In this document: one piece after another, positions 47,301 through 57,600 of the stretch
How the letters are laid out: every line of letters starts with the position of its first letter
How positions within the stretch are numbered: position 1 is the first letter of the stretch
Assembly (NCBI GenBank): GCA_003116995.1
Contig: BDSL01000046.1
Location: forward strand, 186,001 to 250,000
Source of the DNA: Yamagishiella unicocca
Lineage: Eukaryota > Chlorophyta > Chlorophyceae > Chlamydomonadales > Volvocaceae
Direction of reading: 5' to 3'
Length of the DNA stretch: 64,000 nt
Program-made: the position numbers and the translations under genes
Notes under the pieces: model-generated
The model's input: only the letters and a program-made list of their open reading frames with translations
Told to the model about the DNA's origin: nothing
The model's database searches: none

Positions 47301-49762
47301 GCCCACGGCGGAGTCCTGGGGGAGGTGGACATGAGGGGCCGGGCATACACAGCGGCGGCGAGAAGGGGAGGTGGGCAGGAGAGGGAGGGGAGGGCAGGGC
47401 AAGGGAGGGCAGGAGAGGGCAGGCAGGGAAGGGCAGGGGCGCCGGGTGAGTGCCAGCGAGATACCCCAGAGACTGCCCTGACGGATTGCAAAGGGCGGGA
47501 AAAAGACTGGCGCATCAGCGGGCCCTCTTTCGCCCGCCGCCAGTTCCCGCTCCCTGGGGCTGACCCAGATCGCTCCCTGGGGCTGACCCAGATCGCTCCA
47601 TAGGGCTGACCCAGATCGCTCCCTGGGGCTGAACCAGATCGCAACCGCACCCCAGGGGATCACGGGTAGGCGGAGGCGGACGCACGCACGGACATGGCCA
47701 CAGTGATGCACCTCCCCCCTTGCAGGCGTGCACCCAGCTGCCCGATCGCACCCGCCCGTTCTCCCTCCAAACGGGATCCAGGCATGGGAGCTGCGAGGCG
47801 CTTCCTTCCCATCCCAAGTGGGCGGAGGCGGGAGCCGCAGCGGGGGCCAGGGAAGACTCCCTCCCTGGAGCGCGCCGTCGTGGAGGAGGTGCACAGCAAA
47901 TCCAAAAAGTGCTCTTTATTGCGATTAGCGGGGTACTGGGGGTGACTTACCGGCTTGGGGGCAGGAGGCTGCTTCGCGGGCGGCGCCGCCGGCTCCACGG
48001 TTGTTCGCGCGGGAGCCCGCACAGGAGGATTAGCCCCCTCCCGGTTGCTGCGGTGGGCGGGAAGCAGTGAGAGGGAGAGCGCGATGGAGGGTCTTACAAG
48101 GGCGCACGGATTTGACTGACGAGGGCGGTCGCATATTGCTGGTTGCCGTCGCGGGCGCAGGGGGTAGGGCGCGGGGGCCAGCAGAGGGGCGCAACGAGAG
48201 GCTGGCGAGAGCATGCGAGGAAAAGGGCGGTGCCGCGGAGGGCCAGGTGGTGGGTAGGGCTGCCGGCGGGCGCAGTGAAGCCTTATGGGCCTTAGGGGCG
48301 GCTGCGGGGCCTTACGGGCCTTAGGGGCGGCTGCAGGGCCCCACAGGGCCACCGCGGCCGGCTTGCTGGCGACTGCGCAGCGAGCGCCACGGCCTGCTGC
48401 AGCCCCTATCTTCGTACGCGCGAGCGGCTGCGGTCAGAGCAGCCCGCGGCAACGCCCCTATATGCGGCAACGCCCCTACACCGCGGAACTTGTCCGCGCA
48501 TGGCATCACCACGTGCTAGCACGCGCCCAGGATGTGTGTCACGTAACGAGGCGCCGCGTCGTCGAATGGTTAAGTACGTCCCAGCGAGTGGGGTTGTGTG
48601 GTGGATGGTCAGCTACGTCCCGGCGAAGAGGAAAGCTATGCTTTAAACTAACTTTTCCCCGAAGGGGAACGTATATGGATATTGTAGTAAAGCTGCGTAA
48701 CTCATCATCTTGCAGGGGTGCTGTGTTGTGTGGGAGCCCGCCAAACGAAGACACGGTGTGGAAAATAGGACGGATAAGGGAAGACACATCCGCAAGCCAT
48801 CAAGGCAGTGCGCTTGCCGCTGCTCTAGTTCACCCGCCTAACAAATGCAGGAGTAGATATGACCCGATCAGGCAGCTCCGCTACCGAGAGCACCAGAGGC
48901 TGCCCTGCCCAACCCACAAACACCCCCTCGACAACCCAGTGTCAATCGCTCTCCCCTGGCCCCAGCCACCTTGACTGTCCAACCGACCCAGTACAGCGTC
49001 CAGTAACCGCCATTGCATCGCACCCGTGGTGCTGCCCATCCCGCCATTCCGCGTACCTAACGGCTGACTCCCTGCTGGCTGCTTCCAGCGCCGCATCCGT
49101 CACCCGCTGCTTGGTCGTCCACGCCGCAATGTCCGCACTGGCTCGTGCTTGATCCTCCGCAAGGAGACGCGCCTCTTCCGGGTCCATCTCGGAGTTGGCG
49201 GTGCGCTGGCCCAATTCGCGCAGCCGCGCCACCACAGCATCGGCCGTGCTAGGGTACCCTTGCTCCCTGCAGAGCGCAGAGTGCGATGGAGAGGGGAAAT
49301 CATACCGCAAGATGCATGGTGGCATGTACTAAGCCGCTGCATGCTTTGCCCTCCGCTGCAGTGCGCCCACTATCACGGAGATCGTTCCAACGACATAGCT
49401 ACGGGAAGCGTGGAAGGTCGAATTGCTACACAAGAGGCTTGATCAACGCTGCATGGACCCAAGTAACCTCGCCTTGGCACTGTTGAACTATCACAAAGCG
49501 TCCAGAAGCTTGCACCCATCCGATGTCCCGCCAATAACGGAGAGGAAAACAGCATACCTCATGTAAGCATCCAGACGCATAAGCTTCTTCACATCTTTGC
49601 ATTCCTGGATTTCGTCATACCTGCAGGGTGCGCGGGCACCGCGTGACACAATTGTCCGCGGCCTATCGACATCGGCCAGATGATGTGGATGCCATACCGT
49701 GCGTTATCAAACTCTGCCTTCTCCTTATCATCCAGAGGTCCCAGCTTAGTTACTGGCGGCAT
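41303..49762 (-). CDS. SPAG1: SPAG1-like dynein assembly factor (TPR + RPAP3_C)
   Basis: Nine exons: 49762-49698, 49620-49558, 49266-49057, 48047-47951, 47315-46012, 45652-45517, 44740-44500, 44229-43727 and 43381-41303; about 1565 residues (human about 926). The N-terminus YDEIQECKDVKKL...EQGYP matches SPAG1 (Y.EKC.DVKHL...EGYYP), as does RDYYERWEK. Four TPR blocks lie near residues 226-341, 535-650, 815-935 and 1137-1250, with a C-terminal RPAP3_C domain (about 1437-1565; HPAVLYDYVRSLDP). Linkers are Ala/Pro-rich with acidic motifs such as DSDDE. SPAG1 (DNAAF13) works with RUVBL1/2, a PIH protein and HSP90/HSP70 in cytoplasmic assembly of axonemal dyneins. The extra TPR block and length are unusual. 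Divergent from the CPBP gene. Confidence 0.88.
43092..43150 (-). repeat. 21-bp coding tandem repeat in SPAG1 (PPQVATA)
   Basis: About 2.8 copies of a 21-bp unit encode PPQVATA PPQVATA PPQVA in a low-complexity linker. The repeat is in-frame and would be length-polymorphic without breaking the gene. Confidence 0.95.
43542..43566 (+). repeat. 25-bp dispersed word, copy 1 (SPAG1 intron)
   Basis: Contains gcgaatccacggccgacaaa. Identical 25-mers occur at 60772-60796 (same strand) and 63081-63105 (reverse complement). All three are intronic in minus-strand genes. Confidence 0.95.
47551..47642. repeat. 23-bp tandem repeat, four copies, SPAG1 intron 4
   Basis: Units start at 47551, 47574, 47597 and 47620 and share ggctgacccagatcgc with small changes. 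The array lies between exons 4 and 5. Confidence 0.95.
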
Positions 49763-50082
49763 CGTTACGCTAGTCAGTGCTTACACCATAACAACTGGGT
49801 CTACGCTTCCAGCGATGCAGAGCTTTGTTAGGGTAATCCCGTTATATATTTGATTATTGAAAGCGTGATCAGCATATCGGAAGCTTATGGAGAGCGGGGA
49901 GCATGTATGATGGGGACGAAGACATTGCTCGTACCACGGGAATGGACTTGTACAAGCACCTTCACTTCTGCGCGTACAATATTCGACAGTCATCAGAAGC
50001 ACATGATAAGTACACCACCTGTCTCTCCGCTTTCCTCCGTGCGTCTGCTTATATACAAGCTGCCATTCTAGTAAACGGAGGA
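49763..50082. promoter_or_regulatory. Putative bidirectional promoter, SPAG1 / CPBP protease
   Basis: Only 320 bp separate the divergent start codons, the shortest such gap in the window. No exon and no clear core-promoter element were recognised. Confidence 0.55.
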
Positions 50083-53000
50083 ATGGGTACAGCGCTGATG
50101 CCATTTGGAGCTCCGTGTCAAATATGCCTGGGCCGTCGGGTTAGTGCAGGCCAAGGAGTCGGCTGGCTCTTGTCTGGGCGACTGCGGCGGCAAGACCCTT
50201 CGCATTCACCTGCGCTGCAGGGAAGCAAGCTAATTGCCTACGCGCGGAAGCAAGCCAAGAAAAACCGCAGGCAACAGCAGCAAGAGTCGCCTGACGGAGC
50301 CGACGTCGCCACGACGCGCATCGTGCTGGGTGCGCTGCCTTCTCTTCGCATTCTGCGAAAACCCTATACAGTTGCTCTGTGCGAAATGCACCTCTCCGAC
50401 CGCCGCAGATAACATGGAGCAGGTCCTACCCCAGGCGCCATCCTTAAGCAACCGTCGCTCCAGGCAGGCAGGTACGCCGGGGGTTCGGTCGCTCCAGACA
50501 GGCAGGTACGCCGGGGGGTCCCGCAACTATCCCTGCCACATGCTGCCTTGGCATCTAGCAGCGACCGCTGGCGTGGCGAGAAATCCCGGGGAAGGGGGCT
50601 TGGCGGGCGGGCGCGCGTCCAAACGCGAACAGAGATGTTGCCGTCCCCGGTCGCGTACCCCGCCGGCTGGGCGTTGTAGCCTGTCGCCACCTCATGCCGT
50701 ACGCCGCAAGGCGACGTAAGGCGACGTGTACCTGCAAAACTGTATGGGTGTTTTCGTTATGTCGCATTCGGCTGCCACGTCCTGGCAGCAGCACTCCCTT
50801 CCTGTCATGTTTCCCAACGCGTGGATTCGAACCCATACCACCCACCACCGCCATCGCCCCCCTCTCCATGCACACACACACACACATACACACACGCGCG
50901 CGCGCTCCCACAGACGCCTCCCCCGGGGAGATCTACCCCGTCTTCGCGCCCCAACCCGGCGCCCCCGCCGCCAACGCTCCATGGCGCTGGGACGACGACG
51001 ACGACGACGAGGACGGCGCCGCCAGCACCAGCGGGGCAGCCGACGCGCCCCGCTGGAACCCGCGGACGGGTTTCATGCGGACAGCGGCGGAGCTGGCGGC
51101 GGAGGCGGAGGCGGCGGGGCCGCCAGCGGCAGCGGCAGGGGCGTGGGGTACGGCGACAGGTTCGGCGGCCACTGCCGCCGCGGCGGCGGCGGCGTTGATC
51201 CCTGGGGGATCAGGGGAGCAGCAAGCCGGTGCGGCAGCAGCCGCCGCCGCAGCACCAACAGCAGCAACAGCAGCGGGGAGCGGCACCTCGACGTCCGCTG
51301 CCGCGAAAGTTGGAGGAGGGGGCTCTCCAGTGGATGTGTCGCTCACAGTGCCAGCGGCGGAAGCAGCCCCGGCGGCGGCGGCGGCGCCGCTGCCGCCGCT
51401 GCCGCCGGTGTCCCGCAACTCGGTCCTTACCAGCGCGCTAGGTACCGGGTTCTGGATGGCGGTATTGGCGGTGTTCTTCCGCAACTACGCAGCCCTCAAC
51501 AGCGCGACAGCCATGGGGACCGACCCGGAGGCGGTGGCGGCGCTGCTGCGGTGGCCGGCCGGGTTCGAGTCGCTGGTGGATGTGGCCGCGGCGGTGGGGG
51601 CGGCGGCGGTGGTGACGGCGTCTCGGCTGGCGCTTCTGTCGGTGTGGACGGAGCTGCGGGAGGCGACGGACCGGTCCAACCGACAGGTGGGTATCCGGGG
51701 GGAGGGGGCGGGGGTGGAAGAGGGGTGGGAGGGGTGGAAGAGGGGTGGGAGGGGTGGAAGAGGGGTGGGAGGGGTGGAAGAGGGGTGGGAGGGGTGGAAG
51801 AGGGGTGGGAGGGGTGGAAGAGGGGTTGGAGAGGGGACCTTTGGGCCTTGGAAGGGGAAGGCGGCGGCGACGGGGAGCTAGGAGACCGGCAGACATGGCC
51901 GGCGGCGGTCGGGGGGGGAGGGTGCGGCGAGCTGCAAGCGGTTTCAGGGCGGCGCAGCGCGAACACAGCGTGGGGAAATGCGCTGCGCCGGAGGGGGCGT
52001 GTTGCTCCGGAACCGAGGAGGCGCACGGGGTGGCTCCGGAACCGCGGAGGCGCACGCGGTGGCTCCGGATCGAGACATGAGGGCAAGTAGCGGAGGGATG
52101 GCGGCGGGAGGTGCCGGTAGGAGGGACGAGGGAAGCGCGGGGTCGTCACGGAGGGACGGGTCACCGCGATCAGTCCGTTTGACGCTTCCGGATTGGCGGG
52201 TGCGATGTAACGCTCGCTGGGCGGGTTGGGAGTAACCCTGGGCGGGTGGGCGGGGCCGCGATGGTGGGAAGTCGTCCGGGGGGCGGTGTGGAGCCGTGAA
52301 GGCGGGGCCCCCATGATGGCACCGGATGGGCGCCTGTTAGGTGCTCGGCGGGTGAGGTGGTGCTGCGGCAGCTGACGAGGGGGCACCATGCACCTGCACG
52401 TCGGCGCCGTCGAGGCATTTGCCTCACTGCCGTACTCGGTTACACCATGCGGTGAAATGACCTTCGAGCTGGGAGCAGGGGATGCGTCCTGCGGGGCAGC
52501 TGCCAGGGGACCGGCCCACCTCTCCTTACAACCCCACCCCAAAACACCACCCCACAACACCACAACCCCACCCCGTGTTGTGCCCATCGACACACCGCCA
52601 CAGAGCTCCGTCGTCAGTTGCTGCTGCCAGTATCGCCACGAACTCGTTTCCAGCACCCCCTCCCCGCCCCCTCCGCCCTATGCGCCAGCTAGCTCTACCC
52701 TCCACTTCCCATGTCCTGTAACCGGGTCTTCTCGCCACCCCCCTCCGCCCCCTCCGCCCCTTCAGGTTCTGACTCCCCTCAGCACCGCGGACGTGTTGCT
52801 GGTGGCTGTTGCCAGCGGACTGCCCGAGGAGCTGCTGTTCCGGGGGGCGCTGGTGCCAGCCACCTTCCCGGACTGGCGGGGGGTGCTGGTGGCGGCGGTC
52901 ATATTCGGGGCGCTCCACAACTCGGGAGGCAGGAACCCGGCGTTCGCGGTGTGGGCGGGGGCCGTGGGCGCAGTGTACGGCGCGGCGTTTGTGGTGACGG

Positions 53001-53110
53001 GCAACCTGTGGGTGCCGGCGGCGGCGCACGTGGCGGCGAATGCGGCGTCGGCGTTGGTGTGGCGAGCCCGGGTAGCGGGGGAGGGCGCGGGGGTGCAGGT
53101 GCAGAAGTAG
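50083..53110 (+). CDS. CPBP (CAAX-type) intramembrane metalloprotease, probably plastid
   Basis: Four exons: 50083-50139, 50221-50329, 50914-51686 and 52766-53110, in phase; about 427 residues. The C-terminal exon holds the CPBP core: LPEELLFRG (Glu334, Glu335, Arg339), FGALH (His364) and AAAHVAAN (His401, Asn405). These are the conserved EExxxR, FxxxH and HxxxN/D motifs of the CAAX protease/bacteriocin-processing family. At least three to four hydrophobic segments surround them. The basic, acid-poor first 50 residues look like an organelle transit peptide, and most plant homologues are chloroplast membrane proteins; targeting here is inferred. An Ala/Gly-rich stretch separates the transit region from the membrane part. 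The small exons 1-2 rest on phase fit only. TGTAA follows at 53655-53659. Confidence 0.85.
51711..51828. repeat. 20-bp G-rich tandem repeat, CPBP intron 3
   Basis: Five perfect units of aggggtgggaggggtggaag at 51721-51820 with partial units on both sides. The array begins about 25 nt after the exon 3 donor, with many G-runs on the sense strand. Confidence 0.97.
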
Positions 53111-53654
53111 CGGAAGCCGCGGGAAAGAAGATGTGGGGGGTGGGGGTGGGGGTGGGGTCTCGCGGGAGGTGGGGGCGCGTCTGGCGGTCTGGGTGCAGGC
53201 GAGTGGCGGGCGGAAGGCGGGTTGGTGCTGGGTGCCGGGTGGGTGCGGCCTGCTGCCCGCTGCAGCTGACTGGGCGGTCGTGAGGCGCCAATACGGTTAT
53301 CGTGCAACGCACACATTTAATTGCAACCGAGGTCTCTTGCGAAGGATGTCAACGCCTCCATGCGACTGGGACGCCGCTCAGCGTATGGCGCTATGACCGC
53401 CCGCCTGTGTACGACCCAACCCGGTAGCTTCGCGGCTTCGCGACTGGTGGCTTTGTTGTGCTGTGTTCAGGATGCCAGGGACTAGGGCTGGTGAGGACTG
53501 CCTAGTCTGCAAGCTTGTGAACCAAGAGTCAAGTTGCTGGAGGCATGGAAGGATGCGCGGCTAGCCTCTCAGAGCAGGTCGCGCACGGGCCGCGCGATGT
53601 GCTGTACCGAAGCCTGACACGGCCTGGCACAAGATATGTAGATATCGTCGGGGT

Positions 53655-53659
53655 TGTAA
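53655..53659 (+). other. Candidate TGTAA polyadenylation signal (CPBP gene)
   Basis: TGTAA about 545 nt downstream of the CPBP stop codon on the coding strand. Confidence 0.4.
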
Positions 53660-53785
53660 ACTCCCGGGACAATGTCAGGACTCAACACGGCCGGGCAATG
53701 CACGACGTTGTCACCTGCATGGGATTCCAGGGTTTTGCTGGTGGGGAAGGGCCGGTGAGGTTTCTTCCTTGCACGTCGTTGTACG

Positions 53786-53790
53786 TTACA
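53786..53790 (-). other. Candidate TGTAA polyadenylation signal (SRCR gene)
   Basis: TGTAA on the minus strand about 900 nt downstream of the SRCR stop codon. The distance is long, so use is uncertain. Confidence 0.3.
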
Positions 53791-54687
53791 ACAGAAGACC
53801 TATACTCAAACTATCCTGCTTGCTGCGCCGTTGTGAGCCCCTCCCGGTAGTCATGCAAGCCCCCGAACAACCGTCTTCGGGTCGGCAGCAGCAGGCGCCG
53901 TCAGGTCTGTACGACGGGTACTTGCCAGCACGCGCGTGAGAGCCGTTTCGCAGGCCGCGTAAGTGACGGACAAACAACCACCCGGCGATCGTGCGAGGAG
54001 CATTCCGCGCATGGAACACGGCACTGTGACTCATGTCAGGATAACCGTACATCCATGTAAAGCTCCGGAACCAGGGGACATACGGAGCGCATGTCTGCGC
54101 CAATGTGTTTTTTCGAGCGACTTGGTCCCATAAACAATCGCACGCTTTCATCACGAGTCCGCGGCCCTGTGAGGTGGGCTGAAATCCGCTGAATGGCTCG
54201 CATCGCCATCAACCACACAGAAAAAATACAAAGGAAAAGGGTCCCAGAAAATGCAAATGACTATGGTATACTACGGTATAAAGCGATCCAAAGCGGTCCA
54301 AAGGGCAGTACGTCGAGAGATCACGCACCGGAACTCCCCCCGTGCTGTATCGGCTCAAAGAATGATAGAAGACGCTTCCACTGATGTAAATAGAGATACT
54401 TGGGTCCGCGGAATCATAGGTCCGCAGGACTCGCAGGGACTACCCTGGGGTCGGTAGCAGCGCTCTCCATCACGAGGAGTGCACCCAAGGTGCAACACAC
54501 GTGCGCATTCTGATGCCGTATGAATGACCGGGGGAGGGCGGGGGGGCCGCGCTGCTGGAACAGCTGCTGTCTCCTCTTGTACGGTTTCGCGCGCCGACGG
54601 CGTCACGACCCATGGGTCCGCTCGGGTGGTCCGGCTCAAATGCGTTATAACCTGTGGAGATCCGTACCATGATCGTACACGCCACAA

Positions 54688-57600
54688 TTAGTAGTAGCCG
54701 TACGGCGGCGGGGCCGACCCGTAGCCGTACGGCGGCGGCGGCGACGCGTAGACTGGCGGATACCCGCCGTACGGCGGTGGGGGCCCGTAGTGGCCACTGC
54801 CGTACGGGGCCGCGGGCGGGGGCCGACTGGCGTACTCTGCGAGGGCACACAGGCGACCAACATGGATTCAGTTTTCTGAAGTTCAAATGAGGTGTCGGGG
54901 GTTGGGGTGGGGTGCGGAAGGATTACCGCGCAGCTGCCCATTACACGACTGCGGCCGGGATCTGCAACTCCCCCGGCCCGAGGAGGGGAGAGGGTTAGAG
55001 GCTGGGGGGAGAGCTGGGGGCCGAGGGCGGGGGCCTGCTCCGTGGGGCGCGAGCTGCCCGCCATCGAGGTCATCCCACGGCACTGGCACCGCACCGCCTC
55101 CCTCCACTGTCAGCCGCCGCAAAGACCACCCCAGATTAGGGCCCCGGTCTAGCCCCCAGCCCTCGGAGGGCACGTCCCCCCATCGCCTCCTTTCTTCCCG
55201 CCTAATATGGTCACATCTGCAGCAGCAACAGCAACAGCAGCAACAGCCGCAGCAGCAGCCGCAGCAGCCGCGCCCCTCCTCACTCTTACCTGGCCACCTC
55301 GGCGATGACGGAGGCCCGGGCGATGACGGCGGCGACGGCGGCGAAGGAGATGGCGGAGACGGCGGGAACGGCGACGGCGGAGGCGACGGTGGCGGAGGCG
55401 ATGGCGGAGGCGACGGCGTCGGCGGCGGGAACGGCGACGGCGGAGGCGACGGCGACGGCGGAGGCGACGGATCAGGCGACGGCGGCGGGAATGGCGACGG
55501 TGGAGGCACCCGCAGGTAGCTCGGCGCTGTGTGGGGTCACGGCAGGCGGCGAGGACAGCGGCAGGGGGTTGAGGCCCGGGGGGGGCGTAAGAGGGCAGCT
55601 CCCGCTGGTGGTTTCTGAGACGGGCACGTGGCATGAGGGTTTGAGAGCGCACGTGCGTTCCTCGTGCCGGGTGTGTGCGGGGGTTACAAGTTAAAAACCG
55701 GTAACTCGACTGGGGTGTGTGCGGTGGGGGGCGTATAAAAACCGTTTACGCAACGGGACAGGATAGTTGGCGCATGGTGCGGGGGGGGGGCGCGGCCGCT
55801 GCCGCTGCCTCCCGGCGCGGCAGCGGCTGTCCTCACTGATCTGGGGACGGGAGCCACGACCTCACATGTAACCGCATGGAGGTGTCGCTACGGCACACCC
55901 AGCAGTCCCGTTTCCTCGTGTGCACGGTGGTGCGAAAACAGCCCCCCACTCCCTCCGTGGAAGCAGCGGCCCACTGGCCGGCAACATCCCGGCAACCCGG
56001 GGGGCCACCTTACAGGCCCAGCTGCCTTGCACCCATCTTCGCTAGTCCCCTAGCCCTACATCTCCGGTCCCCCCGGCTATGTCCCCTGAACCCACGCTAC
56101 CGCCAGCCCACCACCCAACACGCCGCTTCTACTGCTGCTGCTGCTGCTGCCGCCGCCGCTTTCTCTGGCGGTCTTTCCATTGTTGCCCCCTCTTGCCGAG
56201 CTGCTACTGCCCCAGCTGCTGCTACTGCCCCAGCTGCTGCTAATGCCCCAGCTGCTAGTGCCGCTGCTTACCTCCTGCCTTGCAGCTTACGACCACGTTC
56301 AGCCCGGGCGGGCAGTCGCCGTGAAGGAAGTCCAGGGGCCGCTGGCAGTCGCGCTTGAAGGAGGGCAGCGGCGGCTGCACGCCCTCCTCCGTAGCCACGG
56401 GGTCGGAGCACTCCAGCTCGGCGATCAGCGCGGTCAGGTTCGGGGGGGCGGCCGCAGCGAAAGAGGCGTCTAGCACGTCAGCGCCGCTCCAGGGGAGGCC
56501 CAGGTCGCGGCAGACGGCCTGCGGGTAGGCGGCCGGGTGCGGGCCCCGTTCCCGGGGTGAGGGGTGGCGGGTGAGGGGTGAGGGAGGGCGGGTGACGAAA
56601 CACACGGCGGGGAAGGCGCCGGCAGCAGTGCACCTGCGGAGTAGGTGGGTGCCAGGGCGGCATCAGGGCGGCGGGAGGTTCACGACGCCTCTCCAAACAC
56701 CGTGGGGGCGGCATCAGCTGACGTGGCTCATCCAGCTCGAGGAGTCACCGCCCCGCGACACCCTCACATGGCTGCCCGGGGTTGGGGTGGGGGGTGCGAG
56801 GTGTTTGGAAGGGGGGCTCCGCATTTGAATCACCCCAGCCGCCTCGGCTCCCTCCCAGCCGTATGCTACCCTGCCCAATACTTCTCCAATGCATGACCAA
56901 CACGCGTTTCCAAGCCACCCCATCCAGCCAGCATCTCCCCCCGGCTGGCTCGCCCTCCATGTGTCGGCTCACAGGCTCTCCTCTCAACCTCCCCCCCCCT
57001 GCCCAGGCCCGCCCCCCCCCCGGCCTCACCTGCGCGTGCAGGTAGGTGAAGGAGCCGTCGTCGCACACGCTCCCCCAGCCGGCCTCCAGCTCGTCCCGGA
57101 CGAGCACCTCCAGGCGGCCGATGGAGGAGTTGCTGCCGCCGCTCAGCCGCACGCCGGAGATGGAGGGAGGCGCAGTGTTCTCCAGGCTCTGGTCTGCAGG
57201 TGGGGAGTGGACGAGGATCTTGAACGAGGATTTTGGACGAGGAGTGGACGAGCAATTGACGAGAAGTGGACGAGCAATGTGCGAGGAGTGGACGAGGAAT
57301 TTGGGCGAGGATTTTGGACAAGGATTTTGGACGAGGAGTTTGGACGAGGATGATTTTGGACGAGGATTTTGGACGAGGATTTTGGACGAGCAGTGTGGGA
57401 GTGGTGGGGAGTGGTGGAGAGGGGTAGGGAGTGGGAGTGGCGGGGGAACAGGAGGGCAAGGGAAGGAAGTGGAGTTTCGCGGAGGGAGCTGGGCGGCGGC
57501 AAGCACGGACGGGCGGCTGGGCGGCCAGGAGGGTACCGCGTCACGCCTAGCATGCCGAAGCGGGAACACGACTCCTCGCGCTTCGGTTCACCATATCGCC

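Larger units (their letters stand above)
53111..54687. other. Convergent 3' regions of CPBP and SRCR genes
   Basis: No exon was recognised. TGTAA signals lie at 53655-53659 (+) and 53786-53790 (-). If used, the two 3' ends would stop close to each other or overlap slightly. Confidence 0.5.

Noticed and set aside
50823..50835. tRNA T-loop-like sequence ggattcgaaccca (minus strand)
   Set aside because: No anticodon arm, D arm or matching acceptor stem can be drawn around it; it lies in a CPBP intron.
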